From an alpha proteobacterium HIMB5 (GTDB lineage Bacteria > Pseudomonadota > Alphaproteobacteria > Pelagibacterales > Pelagibacteraceae): DNA of 64,000 bases. The position numbers and the translations under genes were made by a program. Below are positions 1 through 7,711 of this stretch, in pieces (within the stretch, counting starts at the first letter, position 1; every line of letters starts with the position of its first letter). The stretch spans positions 620,001 to 684,000 of the forward strand of contig CP003809.1 of the NCBI GenBank assembly GCA_000299095.1, read 5' to 3'. Below the pieces are notes generated by a model, which saw only the letters and a list, made by a program, of their open reading frames with translations, was not told the DNA's origin and ran no database searches.

Positions 1-865
1 GAATGGTTATAAACGACATTAAAGTTGAAACAACTATAGTACTAGCAACACTATCAACTATATATTTTGGTGAATATATCGATGCAACAAGATAATTAAG
101 AACAGCACTAGGCATTGAACATTGTATCAATAAAACTCCAGCAGCAAATCCTTCTAAATTAAAATATAAAATTAATAAATATCCTATAATAGGTCCTACA
201 ATAACGCGGCCTATTGAAGAAAATATAGCTTTATACAATGAAAAAACTTTTAATCTTGTTAAAGCGATTCCCAATGACATCAAAATTAAAAAAATTGTTG
301 CGTACATTAAAAGAAAGGTAGTATTCTCAACAAAACCAGGTAATTCTAAATCGTAATAAAGTAAAAAAACAGCAACAAGGATTGCATAAAATGGAGGACT
401 TTTAATTATAACTTGTAAACTAAATTTTCTATTAGCCAGAAATACACCTAGTGTGAAGTGACATAAAATTATTAATGCAGAAATAGCTGCAGAAACCCCA
501 AGTCCTTGAGAGCCATAAGCAAATAAACATATTGGTAACCCCATATTACCTGTATTAGGCATTGTTAAAGGTGGAAGTTCTCTTATTATATCCTTAGTAT
601 TTAAAATATATAATATTATTGTACCAATAATTAAAAATCCTATAATAGCTATTGCATAATACCAAAAATAGTTAATAAAAACATTAAATGAAATATTTAC
701 TGGATTTAAAGCATAGATTATCATTGCTGGCGTACCAACATTAGCTGCAAAATTAGTGATAAACGTAGTATCTATTTTTGGATTTTTTTTACCTAAATAG
801 TAGCCAATCCCGACTACAAAAAAAACTGGAAACAATACTTCAAATAACTTTATGTAAATTTCCAT
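1..865 (-). CDS. AEC-family (auxin efflux carrier-like) permease, partial
   Basis: About 288 codons are visible and the gene runs off the left edge, so its C-terminus is missing. The translation begins MEIYIKLFEVLFPVFFVVGI and continues as repeated hydrophobic segments with the family-like stretch LPPLTMPNTGNMGLPI followed by FAYGSQGLG. This matches the membrane transport protein (AEC) family of small carboxylate or amino acid carriers in the inner membrane. The ATG shares one base with the TAA stop of hom (TAATG), so the two are probably translationally coupled. Substrate cannot be read from sequence; the operon with hom hints at an amino-acid-related compound, which is inference only. Confidence 0.85.
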   Translation of the reverse strand, partial: MEIYIKLFEVLFPVFFVVGIGYYLGKKNPKIDTTFITNFAANVGTPAMIIYALNPVNISFNVFINYFWYYAIAIIGFLIIGTIILYILNTKDIIRELPPLTMPNTGNMGLPICLFAYGSQGLGVSAAISALIILCHFTLGVFLANRKFSLQVIIKSPPFYAILVAVFLLYYDLELPGFVENTTFLLMYATIFLILMSLGIALTRLKVFSLYKAIFSSIGRVIVGPIIGYLLILYFNLEGFAAGVLLIQCSMPSAVLNYLVASIYSPKYIVDSVASTIVVSTLMSFITI

Positions 866-2157
866 TAATTATATAGTCTAATTAATGTGGGCTGTTTTAG
901 AAGAATGTTTTCTTTACTAAGTTTTTTTAGACAATTTTTTATACTTAGCTCAGTAGTCTTATGAGTAATAATAACAATCGTTGCTTTACTAGCATTATTA
1001 TCAGGTGTTTGAATTAATCTTTTAACTGAAATTTTATATCTAGCCATTTGATTTGTTATTTTTGATAAAACACCAGGTATATCTTTAACTTCAAACCTCA
1101 AATATAAAGAATTTGTGTAGTTTAATACATTATAGGGTTTAAGTTTTTTTCTTTTAGTTGTTGGTGATCCAAATGGATACTTAATATTTCCTCTTAAAAT
1201 AGATAATAGATCTGATAATAATGATGATGATGTAGGGCCTGGTCCTGCCCCCTCTCCTTGCATAATACTCTCACCAACAGGTTTACCATTAGTAATAACA
1301 GCATTCATTACACCATTCACATTACCAATATAACTATTTTTACTGACTAAGCACGGATGTACTCTTTCAAATAATTGATTATTTATAATTTCAGAAATAC
1401 CAAGAAGTTTGATTCTCATATTTAATTGATTTGCAATTGAAATATCTTTTAATTCAATTTTTTCTATTCCTTCCATTAAACATTTGTTTTGAGCTACCTT
1501 AGAATTAAAACATAAAGCTGAAAGAATTCTAACTTTTGCAAAAGCATCATAGCCATTCAAATCCAATTTTGGATTTCCAGGTTCTGCATAACCGAGAGCT
1601 TGAGCTTTTTTTAATACATTCTCAAAATTTTGTTTGGAATTTTCCATTTCAGATAGAATGTAATTACAAGTACCATTTAATATTCCAAAAACCTTTGAAA
1701 TTTTATTTGTTGCTATCCCCTCTTTAATACTTCTTAATATTGGTATTCCTCCTGCTACCGCGGCTTCAAATTCTAAGTTGACGTTATTTTTTTCCGCTAA
1801 TGAAGATAGGTAATCACCATGTTTTGCTATTAGTGCTTTATTGGGAGTGATAACGTGTATTTTGTTTTTTAAAGCTGTTTCTACAATTTTTTTTGAAATA
1901 CCATCAGATAAACCAATAGACTCAAACAATATATCAATATTAGTTTTTTTTATTATATCTAGTGGATTTGAGAAAAAAATTTTTTTATCAATTGTAAATC
2001 TTCTTTTTTTATTCTTATTTCTTGCTGAAATTCCAACAATTTTAATTTTTTTTCCAGTTTTAAGTTCTATTAATTTTTTCTTTTTTTGTAACTCATTGTA
2101 AAGATAAATACCAATTTGTCCTAATCCAATAACTGCAATGTTAACATTATTTTTCAT
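865..2157 (-). CDS. hom: Homoserine dehydrogenase
   Basis: 430 residues. It reduces aspartate semialdehyde to homoserine, the branch point to threonine and methionine. The N-terminus carries the NAD(P)-binding loop GLGQIG (about residues 11-16). The middle has the homoserine dehydrogenase catalytic domain, including NGTCNYIL and the AEPGNPKLDLNGYDAFAK region (about 160-210). The last ~80 residues form an ACT domain (FEVKDIPGVLSKITNQM), the usual site of threonine feedback. It is monofunctional, with no aspartokinase domain. The start is 2 nt after the stop of the upstream small ORF, and the stop overlaps the next ATG. Its product feeds the MetY reaction encoded nearby at 4485. Confidence 0.96.
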   Translation of the reverse strand: MKNNVNIAVIGLGQIGIYLYNELQKKKKLIELKTGKKIKIVGISARNKNKKRRFTIDKKIFFSNPLDIIKKTNIDILFESIGLSDGISKKIVETALKNKIHVITPNKALIAKHGDYLSSLAEKNNVNLEFEAAVAGGIPILRSIKEGIATNKISKVFGILNGTCNYILSEMENSKQNFENVLKKAQALGYAEPGNPKLDLNGYDAFAKVRILSALCFNSKVAQNKCLMEGIEKIELKDISIANQLNMRIKLLGISEIINNQLFERVHPCLVSKNSYIGNVNGVMNAVITNGKPVGESIMQGEGAGPGPTSSSLLSDLLSILRGNIKYPFGSPTTKRKKLKPYNVLNYTNSLYLRFEVKDIPGVLSKITNQMARYKISVKRLIQTPDNNASKATIVIITHKTTELSIKNCLKKLSKENILLKQPTLIRLYN

Positions 2158-2159
2158 AA

Positions 2160-2333
2160 CTAATTATTAATATTAGGGTATGGACTGTTGTTTGAGTACT
2201 CTTCAAGTTTTATTTTAAATTCTTCAAAAGTCATTTCTTCATTAAAGTTTAAATCTAATTGTTTATTTGAAACTTTATTCTTTTTTATAACGCATGAATT
2301 CAATAATAGTAATAAAATTAACATATATTTCAT
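2160..2333 (-). CDS. Small putative lipoprotein, 57 aa
   Basis: A short reading frame fills the only gap between argC and hom. Its ATG overlaps the argC stop (ATGA) and its TAG lies 2 nt before the hom ATG, which is the spacing of a real coupled gene. The product starts MKYMLILLLLLNSC, a short basic/hydrophobic segment ending in a lipobox-like LNSC with Cys14. An acidic, asparagine-rich tail follows, including NEEMTFEEFKIKLEEYS. I recognise no family. The visible features suggest a signal peptidase II-processed lipoprotein anchored in the envelope. The Asn at -2 of the lipobox is less usual. Function is unknown. Confidence 0.7.
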   Translation of the reverse strand: MKYMLILLLLLNSCVIKKNKVSNKQLDLNFNEEMTFEEFKIKLEEYSNNSPYPNINN

Positions 2334-3355
2334 TTCAAGCCTTCTGTTTCATTAAAATTATATTTTAAGTTCATATTTTGAATTGCTTGTCCAGACCCAC
2401 CTTTTATCAAATTATCAATAGTTGATAAAATTATCAGTTTATTTTTATATTTAGTTTTACAAACAGATATTAGACAATTGTTTGTATTTATAACATCATT
2501 AGTACTCAACAATGTATCTTGTTTATGAATTTTTATAAACGGTGAATTTTTGTATGTTTTTTTCAATTCATTAATGATTTTAGAAATATTAGATTTATTT
2601 TTTATAGTGATATAAATTGTACTAAGAATACCTCTAAACATTGGAGTTAAATGAGGTGTAAATGTAAAATTAATTTTTTTCTTGTGTGTATGTTTAATTA
2701 GTTCTTGTTGAATTTCAGAGTTGTGTCTATGAAAACCAACACCATAAGCACTTAGTGATTCATATAAATTTTTATCTTTATACTTAATATGAACACCTCT
2801 ACCAGCACCTGAATATCCTGATTTTGAGTCAATAATTATATTTTTAAAATCTATTAGATCTTTTCTTATTATTGGTATTAATGGCAAAAGTATTGATGTT
2901 GGATAACATCCAGGATTACCAATAATTTGTTTATCTTTAATTTTATTCTTTGTTATTTCTGGTAATGAATAAATACTTTTTATAATATTTTTTGGAAAAG
3001 AGTGTTTTTGTTTATACCATTTTAAATAATCAGATGCTTTATCTAATCTAAAATCTGCTGCAAGATCAATTAATGTATTATGTTTATTTAAGTATTTTGA
3101 AATTTTTTGAGCTTCACCATTAGGAAGAGCGGTAAAAATTAAATCTACATCTTTTAATAATTTATTTTGAAACTTAATTATTTTTGGTAGTTTTTTTTTA
3201 CTAAGAGATTTGTCGTAATAGGAAATTTTTTTACCTACAGAAGAACTTCCACATAAATATTTTATATTAACTTTTTTATGATTAGATAAAAGTTTTACTA
3301 ATTGAACTCCAATATAACCAGTGGATCCAGCAACTAATACATTTAGTTTAGGCAT
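2330..3355 (-). CDS. argC: N-acetyl-gamma-glutamyl-phosphate reductase
   Basis: 341 residues. It catalyses the NADPH-dependent reduction of N-acetylglutamyl phosphate to the semialdehyde in arginine synthesis. The Rossmann motif GSTGYIG sits at residues 10-16 and the catalytic cysteine at 150 in GNPGCYPTS. The C-terminal dimerisation domain contains HLTPMFRGI and ends near KGGSGQAIQNMNL, as in the family. It lies 25 bp downstream of rpsI on the same strand and overlaps the small lipoprotein ORF by 4 bp. The rplM-rpsI-argC order is also seen in other alphaproteobacteria as I recall, so it is probably co-transcribed with the ribosomal pair. Confidence 0.96.
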   Translation of the reverse strand: MPKLNVLVAGSTGYIGVQLVKLLSNHKKVNIKYLCGSSSVGKKISYYDKSLSKKKLPKIIKFQNKLLKDVDLIFTALPNGEAQKISKYLNKHNTLIDLAADFRLDKASDYLKWYKQKHSFPKNIIKSIYSLPEITKNKIKDKQIIGNPGCYPTSILLPLIPIIRKDLIDFKNIIIDSKSGYSGAGRGVHIKYKDKNLYESLSAYGVGFHRHNSEIQQELIKHTHKKKINFTFTPHLTPMFRGILSTIYITIKNKSNISKIINELKKTYKNSPFIKIHKQDTLLSTNDVINTNNCLISVCKTKYKNKLIILSTIDNLIKGGSGQAIQNMNLKYNFNETEGLK

Positions 3356-3380
3356 AAATTAATTAAAATAGTATTTTAGA

Positions 3381-3818
3381 TTATCTTTTAGAGAACTGGA
3401 AGCTTCTTCTAGCTTTTCTTCTACCAGGTTTTTTTCTTTCAACAGCTCTTGAATCTCTAGTTGTAAGCTTTTCAGTCTTAAGTGTTGATTTTAAAGTTTC
3501 ATCAAAAAGAACTAAAGCTTTTGAAATACCATGAACCATTGCACCAGCTTGACCTGTTGGACCACCACCTTTAACACTACATCTTACATCGTAAGAAGTA
3601 GATTGATTAATTATTTCAAATGGCCTCACGATTTGCATCTTATGATTTTCACTTGTAAAATAATCATCCATAGTTTTGCCATTAACATAGATTTTGCCTG
3701 TACCCTTTTTAACCCAAACTTTAGCTATTGAAGTTTTTCTTCTTCCTGTAGCATATTTACTGTCTTTAAAATCTAATTTTAATTTTGGTGATTTAGTTGA
3801 AGTCTGTGTGCTTTCCAT
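3381..3818 (-). CDS. rpsI: 30S ribosomal protein S9
   Basis: 145 residues from the chosen ATG. The S9 core starts at YATGRRKTSIAKVWVKKGTG and ends with the universal C-terminal KARRSFQFSKR, whose lysine/arginine tail reaches the P-site tRNA. The first ~20 residues form a poorly conserved, charged extension. A TTG five codons upstream is also open, but it would lie inside rplM. The ATG at 3818 falls 1 nt after the rplM stop and is the better start. It is coupled to rplM, as in most bacteria. Confidence 0.96.
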   Translation of the reverse strand: MESTQTSTKSPKLKLDFKDSKYATGRRKTSIAKVWVKKGTGKIYVNGKTMDDYFTSENHKMQIVRPFEIINQSTSYDVRCSVKGGGPTGQAGAMVHGISKALVLFDETLKSTLKTEKLTTRDSRAVERKKPGRRKARRSFQFSKR

Positions 3819-3819
3819 A

Positions 3820-4278
3820 TTAATTTCTAACAATGTTTTTATTATTTAATTTCGAAATCTCAATTACTTGAGGATTTTGTGCAGTATGAGGGTGATCATT
3901 ACCTGCATAAATTTTAAGTTTAGTTAATTGTTTCTTTCCTAATACACCACCTGGTAACATTCTCTTAACTGCTAATTTTAAAGTCTCACCTGGTTTTTTA
4001 TCTTGAAGTTTTTCAGGTGTAGTTTCTTTTATTCCACCAGGATGACCTGTATGTCTATAGTATTTTTTATTTTGAAATTTTTTTCCAGTAAATTTTGCTA
4101 ATTCAATATTTTTAACAACTACAAAATCACCATCGTCCATATGTGGGGTAAAAGTAGTTTTATTCTTTCCTCTAATAATTTTTGAAATGACAGTAGCTAA
4201 TCTCCCTATTACTGCATTTTTCGCGTCAATTTCGTACCAAGATGATGATAATTGGTCTTTTTTAAGAAATTTTGTCAT
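3820..4278 (-). CDS. rplM: 50S ribosomal protein L13
   Basis: 152 residues, normal for L13, an early-assembling large-subunit protein. Recognisable stretches are WYEIDAKNAVIGRLATVISK near the N-terminus, the DDGDFVVVKN region, YYRHTGHPGG, and VKRMLPGGVLGKKQLTKLKIY before the C-terminal HPHTAQNPQ. It is the first gene of the minus-strand rplM-rpsI-argC-lipoprotein-hom set. A TTGACT/TATTAA promoter lies just upstream in the 206-bp region shared with the divergent metY leader. Confidence 0.97.
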   Translation of the reverse strand: MTKFLKKDQLSSSWYEIDAKNAVIGRLATVISKIIRGKNKTTFTPHMDDGDFVVVKNIELAKFTGKKFQNKKYYRHTGHPGGIKETTPEKLQDKKPGETLKLAVKRMLPGGVLGKKQLTKLKIYAGNDHPHTAQNPQVIEISKLNNKNIVRN

Positions 4279-4288
4279 TGTGCGTGGA

Positions 4289-4316
4289 TTAATACTATTA
4301 ATAATTTCAAAGTCAA
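4289..4316 (-). promoter_or_regulatory. Predicted sigma-70 promoter of rplM-rpsI
   Basis: On the minus strand TTGACT (4316-4311) is followed after 16 bp by TATTAA (4294-4289). The expected start point is about 4 nt before the rplM ATG at 4278, giving a very short leader. The -35 matches consensus in five of six positions. The assignment is by eye only. Confidence 0.45.
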
Positions 4317-4360
4317 ATTGATAATTCTATTGATTTATTAAATATAAGTGCTACAAAACT

Positions 4361-4405
4361 CTTGCCGATTTGATCCTATTGCGGGCTTTAAAACAGCTAA
4401 AATGG
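4361..4405 (+). promoter_or_regulatory. SAM-II riboswitch aptamer (first of a tandem)
   Basis: The segment has the SAM-II layout. A 5' strand GCC (4364-4366) is followed by the diagnostic loop GATTTGATCCTATTGCG (4367-4383), then the closing GGC (4384-4386). An A/U linker leads to AGCTAAAATGG (4395-4405). The loop and the trailing AGCTAAAA resemble the SAM-II consensus (GATTTAACC..TATTGC and AGCTAAAAA), with a pseudoknot between loop and 3' tail expected. No U-run terminator follows directly, so its output is not obvious. Its placement upstream of metY fits SAM-dependent repression of methionine synthesis. Confidence 0.8.
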
Positions 4406-4422
4406 AATTTCTCAAAAAATCG

Positions 4423-4479
4423 GTAGGTATTTGAACTATATTGTGCACCTTGCATAATGCAGAAGCACTAAAAAAGGAG
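4423..4479 (+). promoter_or_regulatory. SAM-V riboswitch overlapping the metY ribosome binding site
   Basis: The hairpin AGGT (4425-4428)/ACCT (4447-4450) encloses ATTTGAACTATATTGTGC, the SAM-V core. GTGC (4443-4446) can pair with GCAC (4465-4468) as the pseudoknot. A small TGCA-TAA-TGCA hairpin (4451-4461) sits between the pairing partners. The tail CACTAAAAAAGGAG runs directly into the Shine-Dalgarno AGGAG (4475-4479), 5 nt before the metY ATG. SAM binding would therefore hide the ribosome binding site and switch off translation. SAM-V is a class described from marine alphaproteobacteria including Pelagibacter. Confidence 0.88.
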
Positions 4480-4484
4480 TTAAA

Positions 4485-5813
4485 ATGAGCACAAAAAGAA
4501 GCAATCCAGAAACAATAGCAATACATGGTGGAGACTATAGAAGTGACCCATCTACAAATGCCGTAGCTGTACCTATCTACAGAACTACATCATATAAATT
4601 TAATAGTACAGAGCACGCTGCCAATCTTTTTGCATTAAAAGAATTTGGAAATATTTATACAAGAATAATGAATCCAACAAATGATGTTCTTGAGAAAAGA
4701 ATCGCAAATTTGGAATCAGGCCTTGCATGTTTAACAGTGTCTTCTGGTCAAACTGCATCTACTTTTGCAATACTTAATGTTGCTCAAGCTGGAGACAATA
4801 TAGTTAGTTCAACTGACTTATATGGTGGAACTGTTTCTTTATTTACCCACACTTTGAGTAAACTTGGTATTGAAGTGAGATATGCTGATCCATCTGATCC
4901 GAAAAATTTTGAAAAAGCTATAGACGATAAGACAAGAGCTTTTTATGGTGAAACATTACCAAATCCATATTTAAGAGTTTTTCCAATTAAAGAAGTTTCA
5001 GATATAGGAAGAAAATATAACATTCCACTAATAATGGATAACACAGCTTCTCCTGTTATTTGTAAACCGATCGAGCACGGTGCAGCTGTAGTTGTTTATT
5101 CATTAACAAAATATATTGGTGGTCATGGAACTTCAGTGGCAGGTGCACTTGTTGATAGTGGTAATTTTGATTGGACTGCAGATCCAAAAAGACAACCTTT
5201 ATTCAATGAACCAGATGCAAGTTACGGAGGTGTAGTTTGGGGAAAAGCGGTTCCAGAATTAACTGGTGCTAATGTTCCTTTTGCTGTCAGAGCGAGAGTC
5301 TGTTTATTAAGAGATTTAGGATCAGCACTTGCTCCTGATAATGCATTTGCAATCATTCAAGGATTAGAAACAGTTGCTTTAAGAATGAAACAACACTGCG
5401 AAAATGCTGAGAAAGTTGTAGATTTTTTATCAAAACACAAAGAAGTTTCAAAAGTTATTTATTCTACAAAACATGAGGATCACATTTCAGAAAGAGCAAA
5501 GAAATATTTAAAAGGTGGAAATGGTCCTATCGTTGGTATTGAACTTAAAGGTGGAATAGAAGCTGGAAAGAAATTTATTGAGTCTTTAAAAATGTTCTAT
5601 CATGTTGCCAATATTGGTGATGTAAGAAGTCTTGCAATTCATCCAGCAAGTACCACACATAGTCAGCTGAACGAAGAAGAATTAGCAGCTTCAGGTGTAA
5701 CACAAGGTTATGTCAGACTTTGTATTGGCATTGAACATATAGATGACATTATCGAAGACCTAGACCAAGCTTTAAATAAATCTTCAAAAGGTAAACTGAA
5801 AGCAGTTAGTTAG
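4485..5813 (+). CDS. metY: O-acetylhomoserine sulfhydrylase (aminocarboxypropyltransferase)
   Basis: 442 residues. A PLP enzyme of the Cys/Met metabolism fold that joins sulfide (or methanethiol) to O-acetylhomoserine, giving homocysteine (or methionine). PLP is expected on Lys209 in VVYSLTKYIGGHGTS. Other family stretches are YTRIMNPTNDVLEKRIANLE (about 58-77) and the C-terminal SLAIHPASTTHSQL. The start is fixed by a strong AGGAG 5 nt upstream, which belongs to the SAM-V riboswitch. The tandem SAM riboswitches in its leader predict repression when SAM is plentiful. The 3' end overlaps ctaA tail-to-tail by 8 bp. Confidence 0.97.
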   Translation: MSTKRSNPETIAIHGGDYRSDPSTNAVAVPIYRTTSYKFNSTEHAANLFALKEFGNIYTRIMNPTNDVLEKRIANLESGLACLTVSSGQTASTFAILNVAQAGDNIVSSTDLYGGTVSLFTHTLSKLGIEVRYADPSDPKNFEKAIDDKTRAFYGETLPNPYLRVFPIKEVSDIGRKYNIPLIMDNTASPVICKPIEHGAAVVVYSLTKYIGGHGTSVAGALVDSGNFDWTADPKRQPLFNEPDASYGGVVWGKAVPELTGANVPFAVRARVCLLRDLGSALAPDNAFAIIQGLETVALRMKQHCENAEKVVDFLSKHKEVSKVIYSTKHEDHISERAKKYLKGGNGPIVGIELKGGIEAGKKFIESLKMFYHVANIGDVRSLAIHPASTTHSQLNEEELAASGVTQGYVRLCIGIEHIDDIIEDLDQALNKSSKGKLKAVS

Positions 5814-6816
5814 TATTTTTATAATAGATAAAAAGAAAACTTAACAAAACAAATATTGACCCTAACTGGTGTACAGATGCGTATTTAATCTCTACACCAG
5901 TCATTAAAGTAATTATTCCTAAAAGAACTTGAATAAATATAGCTATATTTAATATATTAATATTATTCATCGGAATTTTTTTATAATAATAAATATAATT
6001 TAGAACAATTAATAAAAAGATAATCAGATAAGCAACTAATCTATGATAAAATTGTATCACAGTAGGATTACTGGATGAAGAAATCTTAAGTAAATCTATT
6101 TTGTTAATATCAGTTGGAATAAATTTTCCATTCATATCAGGCCAAGTGTTATAAATTAAACCACCATCTAAACCTGCCAAAAAAGCACCTAGAATTATCT
6201 GCATTATTAAAAAGAATAAAAAAATTGATAAAAAACTAGTACTAATTTTATCTTTATTTTTTTTAATTTGTAAGTTTTCTAATAAAAACCAAAAAACAAC
6301 TGATAATATAAAGAAAGCAATTGATAAATGAAGGGCTAACCTGTAATGGCTAACATCTGTGTTATCAACTAATCCGCTTGATACCATAAACCATCCAATA
6401 AAACCTTGAAAACAAATTAATAAAAAAATTGAATAGTATTTTTTTTCATAAAAAAAATCTCTTTTGATACTTAAGAAAATAAAAATTAAAGGAATAATTG
6501 AAAATAGACCTATAAATCTTGCTAAAATTCTATGTCCCCACTCCCAATAAAATATCACTTTAAATTCATCTAAAGTCATATCAAAATTTAAAATCTTAAA
6601 TTCTGGTATCTGTTTATATTCATTAAAATAAAAATCCCATTTTTCTGATGTAAAAGGTGGTAAAATTCCTGAGAACAATTCCCAAGCTGTAATAGATAGA
6701 CCAGAGTCTGTTAATCGTGTTAATCCTCCAACACCGACGATTGACACGATTAGTATAATCATAAATATTAGCCATAAACGAATATACTTTGAGTATTGAT
6801 CTGTATTTACAAACAT
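5806..6816 (-). CDS. ctaA: Heme A synthase (COX15/CtaA family)
   Basis: 336 residues. It oxidises heme O to heme A for aa3-type cytochrome oxidase in the inner membrane. About eight hydrophobic segments are visible. Conserved histidine-bearing stretches include WEWGHRILARFIGL (about 90-105), DVSHYRLALHLSIAF (about 155-170), QFYHRLVAYLIIF (about 255) and ASVHQLGSIFVLLSF near the end. The N-terminal GVGGLTRLTDSGLSITAWE is typical for the COX15 family. It is encoded alone, tail-to-tail with metY and divergent from the chorismate mutase gene. Confidence 0.95.
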   Translation of the reverse strand: MFVNTDQYSKYIRLWLIFMIILIVSIVGVGGLTRLTDSGLSITAWELFSGILPPFTSEKWDFYFNEYKQIPEFKILNFDMTLDEFKVIFYWEWGHRILARFIGLFSIIPLIFIFLSIKRDFFYEKKYYSIFLLICFQGFIGWFMVSSGLVDNTDVSHYRLALHLSIAFFILSVVFWFLLENLQIKKNKDKISTSFLSIFLFFLIMQIILGAFLAGLDGGLIYNTWPDMNGKFIPTDINKIDLLKISSSSNPTVIQFYHRLVAYLIIFLLIVLNYIYYYKKIPMNNINILNIAIFIQVLLGIITLMTGVEIKYASVHQLGSIFVLLSFLFIYYKNTN

Positions 6817-6826
6817 AATTTATACA

Positions 6827-6832
6827 TATAAT
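6827..6832 (+). promoter_or_regulatory. Candidate -10 element for the chorismate mutase gene
   Basis: A perfect TATAAT lies 17 nt upstream of the ATG at 6850, in the 33-bp divergent gap with ctaA. No convincing -35 is seen at 16-18 bp. In sequence this A+T-rich a chance match is possible. Confidence 0.35.
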
Positions 6833-6849
6833 AGTATGTTTATTAACCA

Positions 6850-7149
6850 ATGGATTTAATGTCGCCAATAAGAAAAAAAAAATTAGAAGTCATCAGAAAA
6901 AAGTTAGACAAACTTGATAATAGTTTACTTTCAATAATTAAAAAAAGAACTCTATTGGTAAATGAGGTTGTAAAACTAAAAAAATTTAAAAAAGAAATTG
7001 TTGATAAAAAAAGAATAAGAGCGATCCTTACAAAAATAAAAAAAAAATCAATTCAAAAAAAAATTGATCCAAATATAACAAATAGAATTTGGAAAAATAT
7101 GATTTGGTCTTATATTAATTACGAAAGAAAAAATTTTAATAAAAAATAA
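6850..7149 (+). CDS. Stand-alone chorismate mutase (AroQ class)
   Basis: 99 residues, the length of a single AroQ domain. It should convert chorismate to prephenate for phenylalanine and tyrosine synthesis. Visible are the three-helix pattern, IRKKLDKLDNSLLSIIKKRTLL (helix 1), the VVKLKKFKKEIVDKKR stretch with its conserved lysine and basic residues, and a C-terminal helix with IWKNMIWSYINYE. There is no fused prephenate dehydratase or dehydrogenase. A second in-frame ATG lies three codons downstream. It is convergent with rpmG with no gap between the stop codons. Confidence 0.85.
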   Translation: MDLMSPIRKKKLEVIRKKLDKLDNSLLSIIKKRTLLVNEVVKLKKFKKEIVDKKRIRAILTKIKKKSIQKKIDPNITNRIWKNMIWSYINYERKNFNKK

Positions 7150-7341
7150 TTATTTGCTGTGTGGCGGTAATTTTTTTTCAACAAAAACTTCGTGCTTTCT
7201 AGTTGCTGGATTGTATTTTTTTGCTTTTAATTTTACTTTTGCTTTTTCACCACCTGCAGGTTTTTTTACATAATAAAAAAAAGGACTGTCAGGTTTTTCT
7301 TCTGGAACCATTCTAACTTTAACGTGTGTTTTCTTAGCCAT
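7150..7341 (-). CDS. rpmG: 50S ribosomal protein L33
   Basis: 63 residues. A small L33 protein of the large subunit near the E-site. The C-terminal KYNPATRKHEVFVEKKLP is the family signature. The N-terminus MAKKTHVKVRMVPEEKPDS has a few extra residues compared with the usual 55. No zinc-binding cysteines are present, so this is the cysteine-free form. It abuts the stop of the chorismate mutase gene and follows the MerR gene by 1 nt on the same strand. Confidence 0.88.
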   Translation of the reverse strand: MAKKTHVKVRMVPEEKPDSPFFYYVKKPAGGEKAKVKLKAKKYNPATRKHEVFVEKKLPPHSK

Positions 7342-7342
7342 A

Positions 7343-7711
7343 TTATTTTATATTTTTAATATTTTTTATTAAATCAGAAATTTTAAGTAATTTTTGCTTT
7401 AATTTGTCAGTCTTTATAGAATTATTAGCTAATACGTCAAGAGGTAAAGACTCCTTAGAATTAAGTATTTTCTTTACACCATTTATTGTCATACCTTGAT
7501 CTTTCAGTAGAAATTTAATCTTTTTTAGTAAATCAATAGTTTCATTATCAAAATAGCGCCTATTTCCATTAAGAATTTTTGGTTTAATTTGTTTAAATTC
7601 CTTTTCCCAAAATCTAATTGTGTGAGTTGATAAAGTGCCTTTTTTATTATCTGTAAGCCCTAAAATTTTTGCAACTTCCCCTATTGTTTTATACGCATTA
7701 TCAGATTTCAT
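7343..7711 (-). CDS. MerR-family transcriptional regulator
   Basis: 122 residues. The N-terminal winged-helix domain reads YKTIGEVAKILGL...LSTHTIRFWEKEFKQIKP, typical of the MerR protein that follows ihfA in alphaproteobacteria. The C-terminal half is a short helical segment rather than a ligand-binding domain. No cysteine metal-sensing motif is visible, so a heavy-metal role is unlikely. The start overlaps the ihfA 3' end by 11 bp, indicating coupled translation. The regulatory target is not known from sequence. Confidence 0.85.
   Translation of the reverse strand: MKSDNAYKTIGEVAKILGLTDNKKGTLSTHTIRFWEKEFKQIKPKILNGNRRYFDNETIDLLKKIKFLLKDQGMTINGVKKILNSKESLPLDVLANNSIKTDKLKQKLLKISDLIKNIKNIK

Noticed and set aside
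1841..2101. Plus-strand reading frame of 86 codons opposite hom
   Set aside because: It is a shadow of hom: low-complexity Phe/Leu/Ile composition from antisense Lys/Asn codons, and no ribosome site.
4402..4434. Ten-codon frame starting ATGGAATTT between the two SAM aptamers, as a leader peptide
   Set aside because: It has no ribosome binding site and its bases are explained by the 3' tail of SAM-II and the 5' part of SAM-V.
5816..5834. TTTTTAT/ATAAAAA hairpin at the metY-ctaA junction as a bidirectional terminator
   Set aside because: A 7-bp A/T-only stem is too weak and too likely by chance in this sequence.
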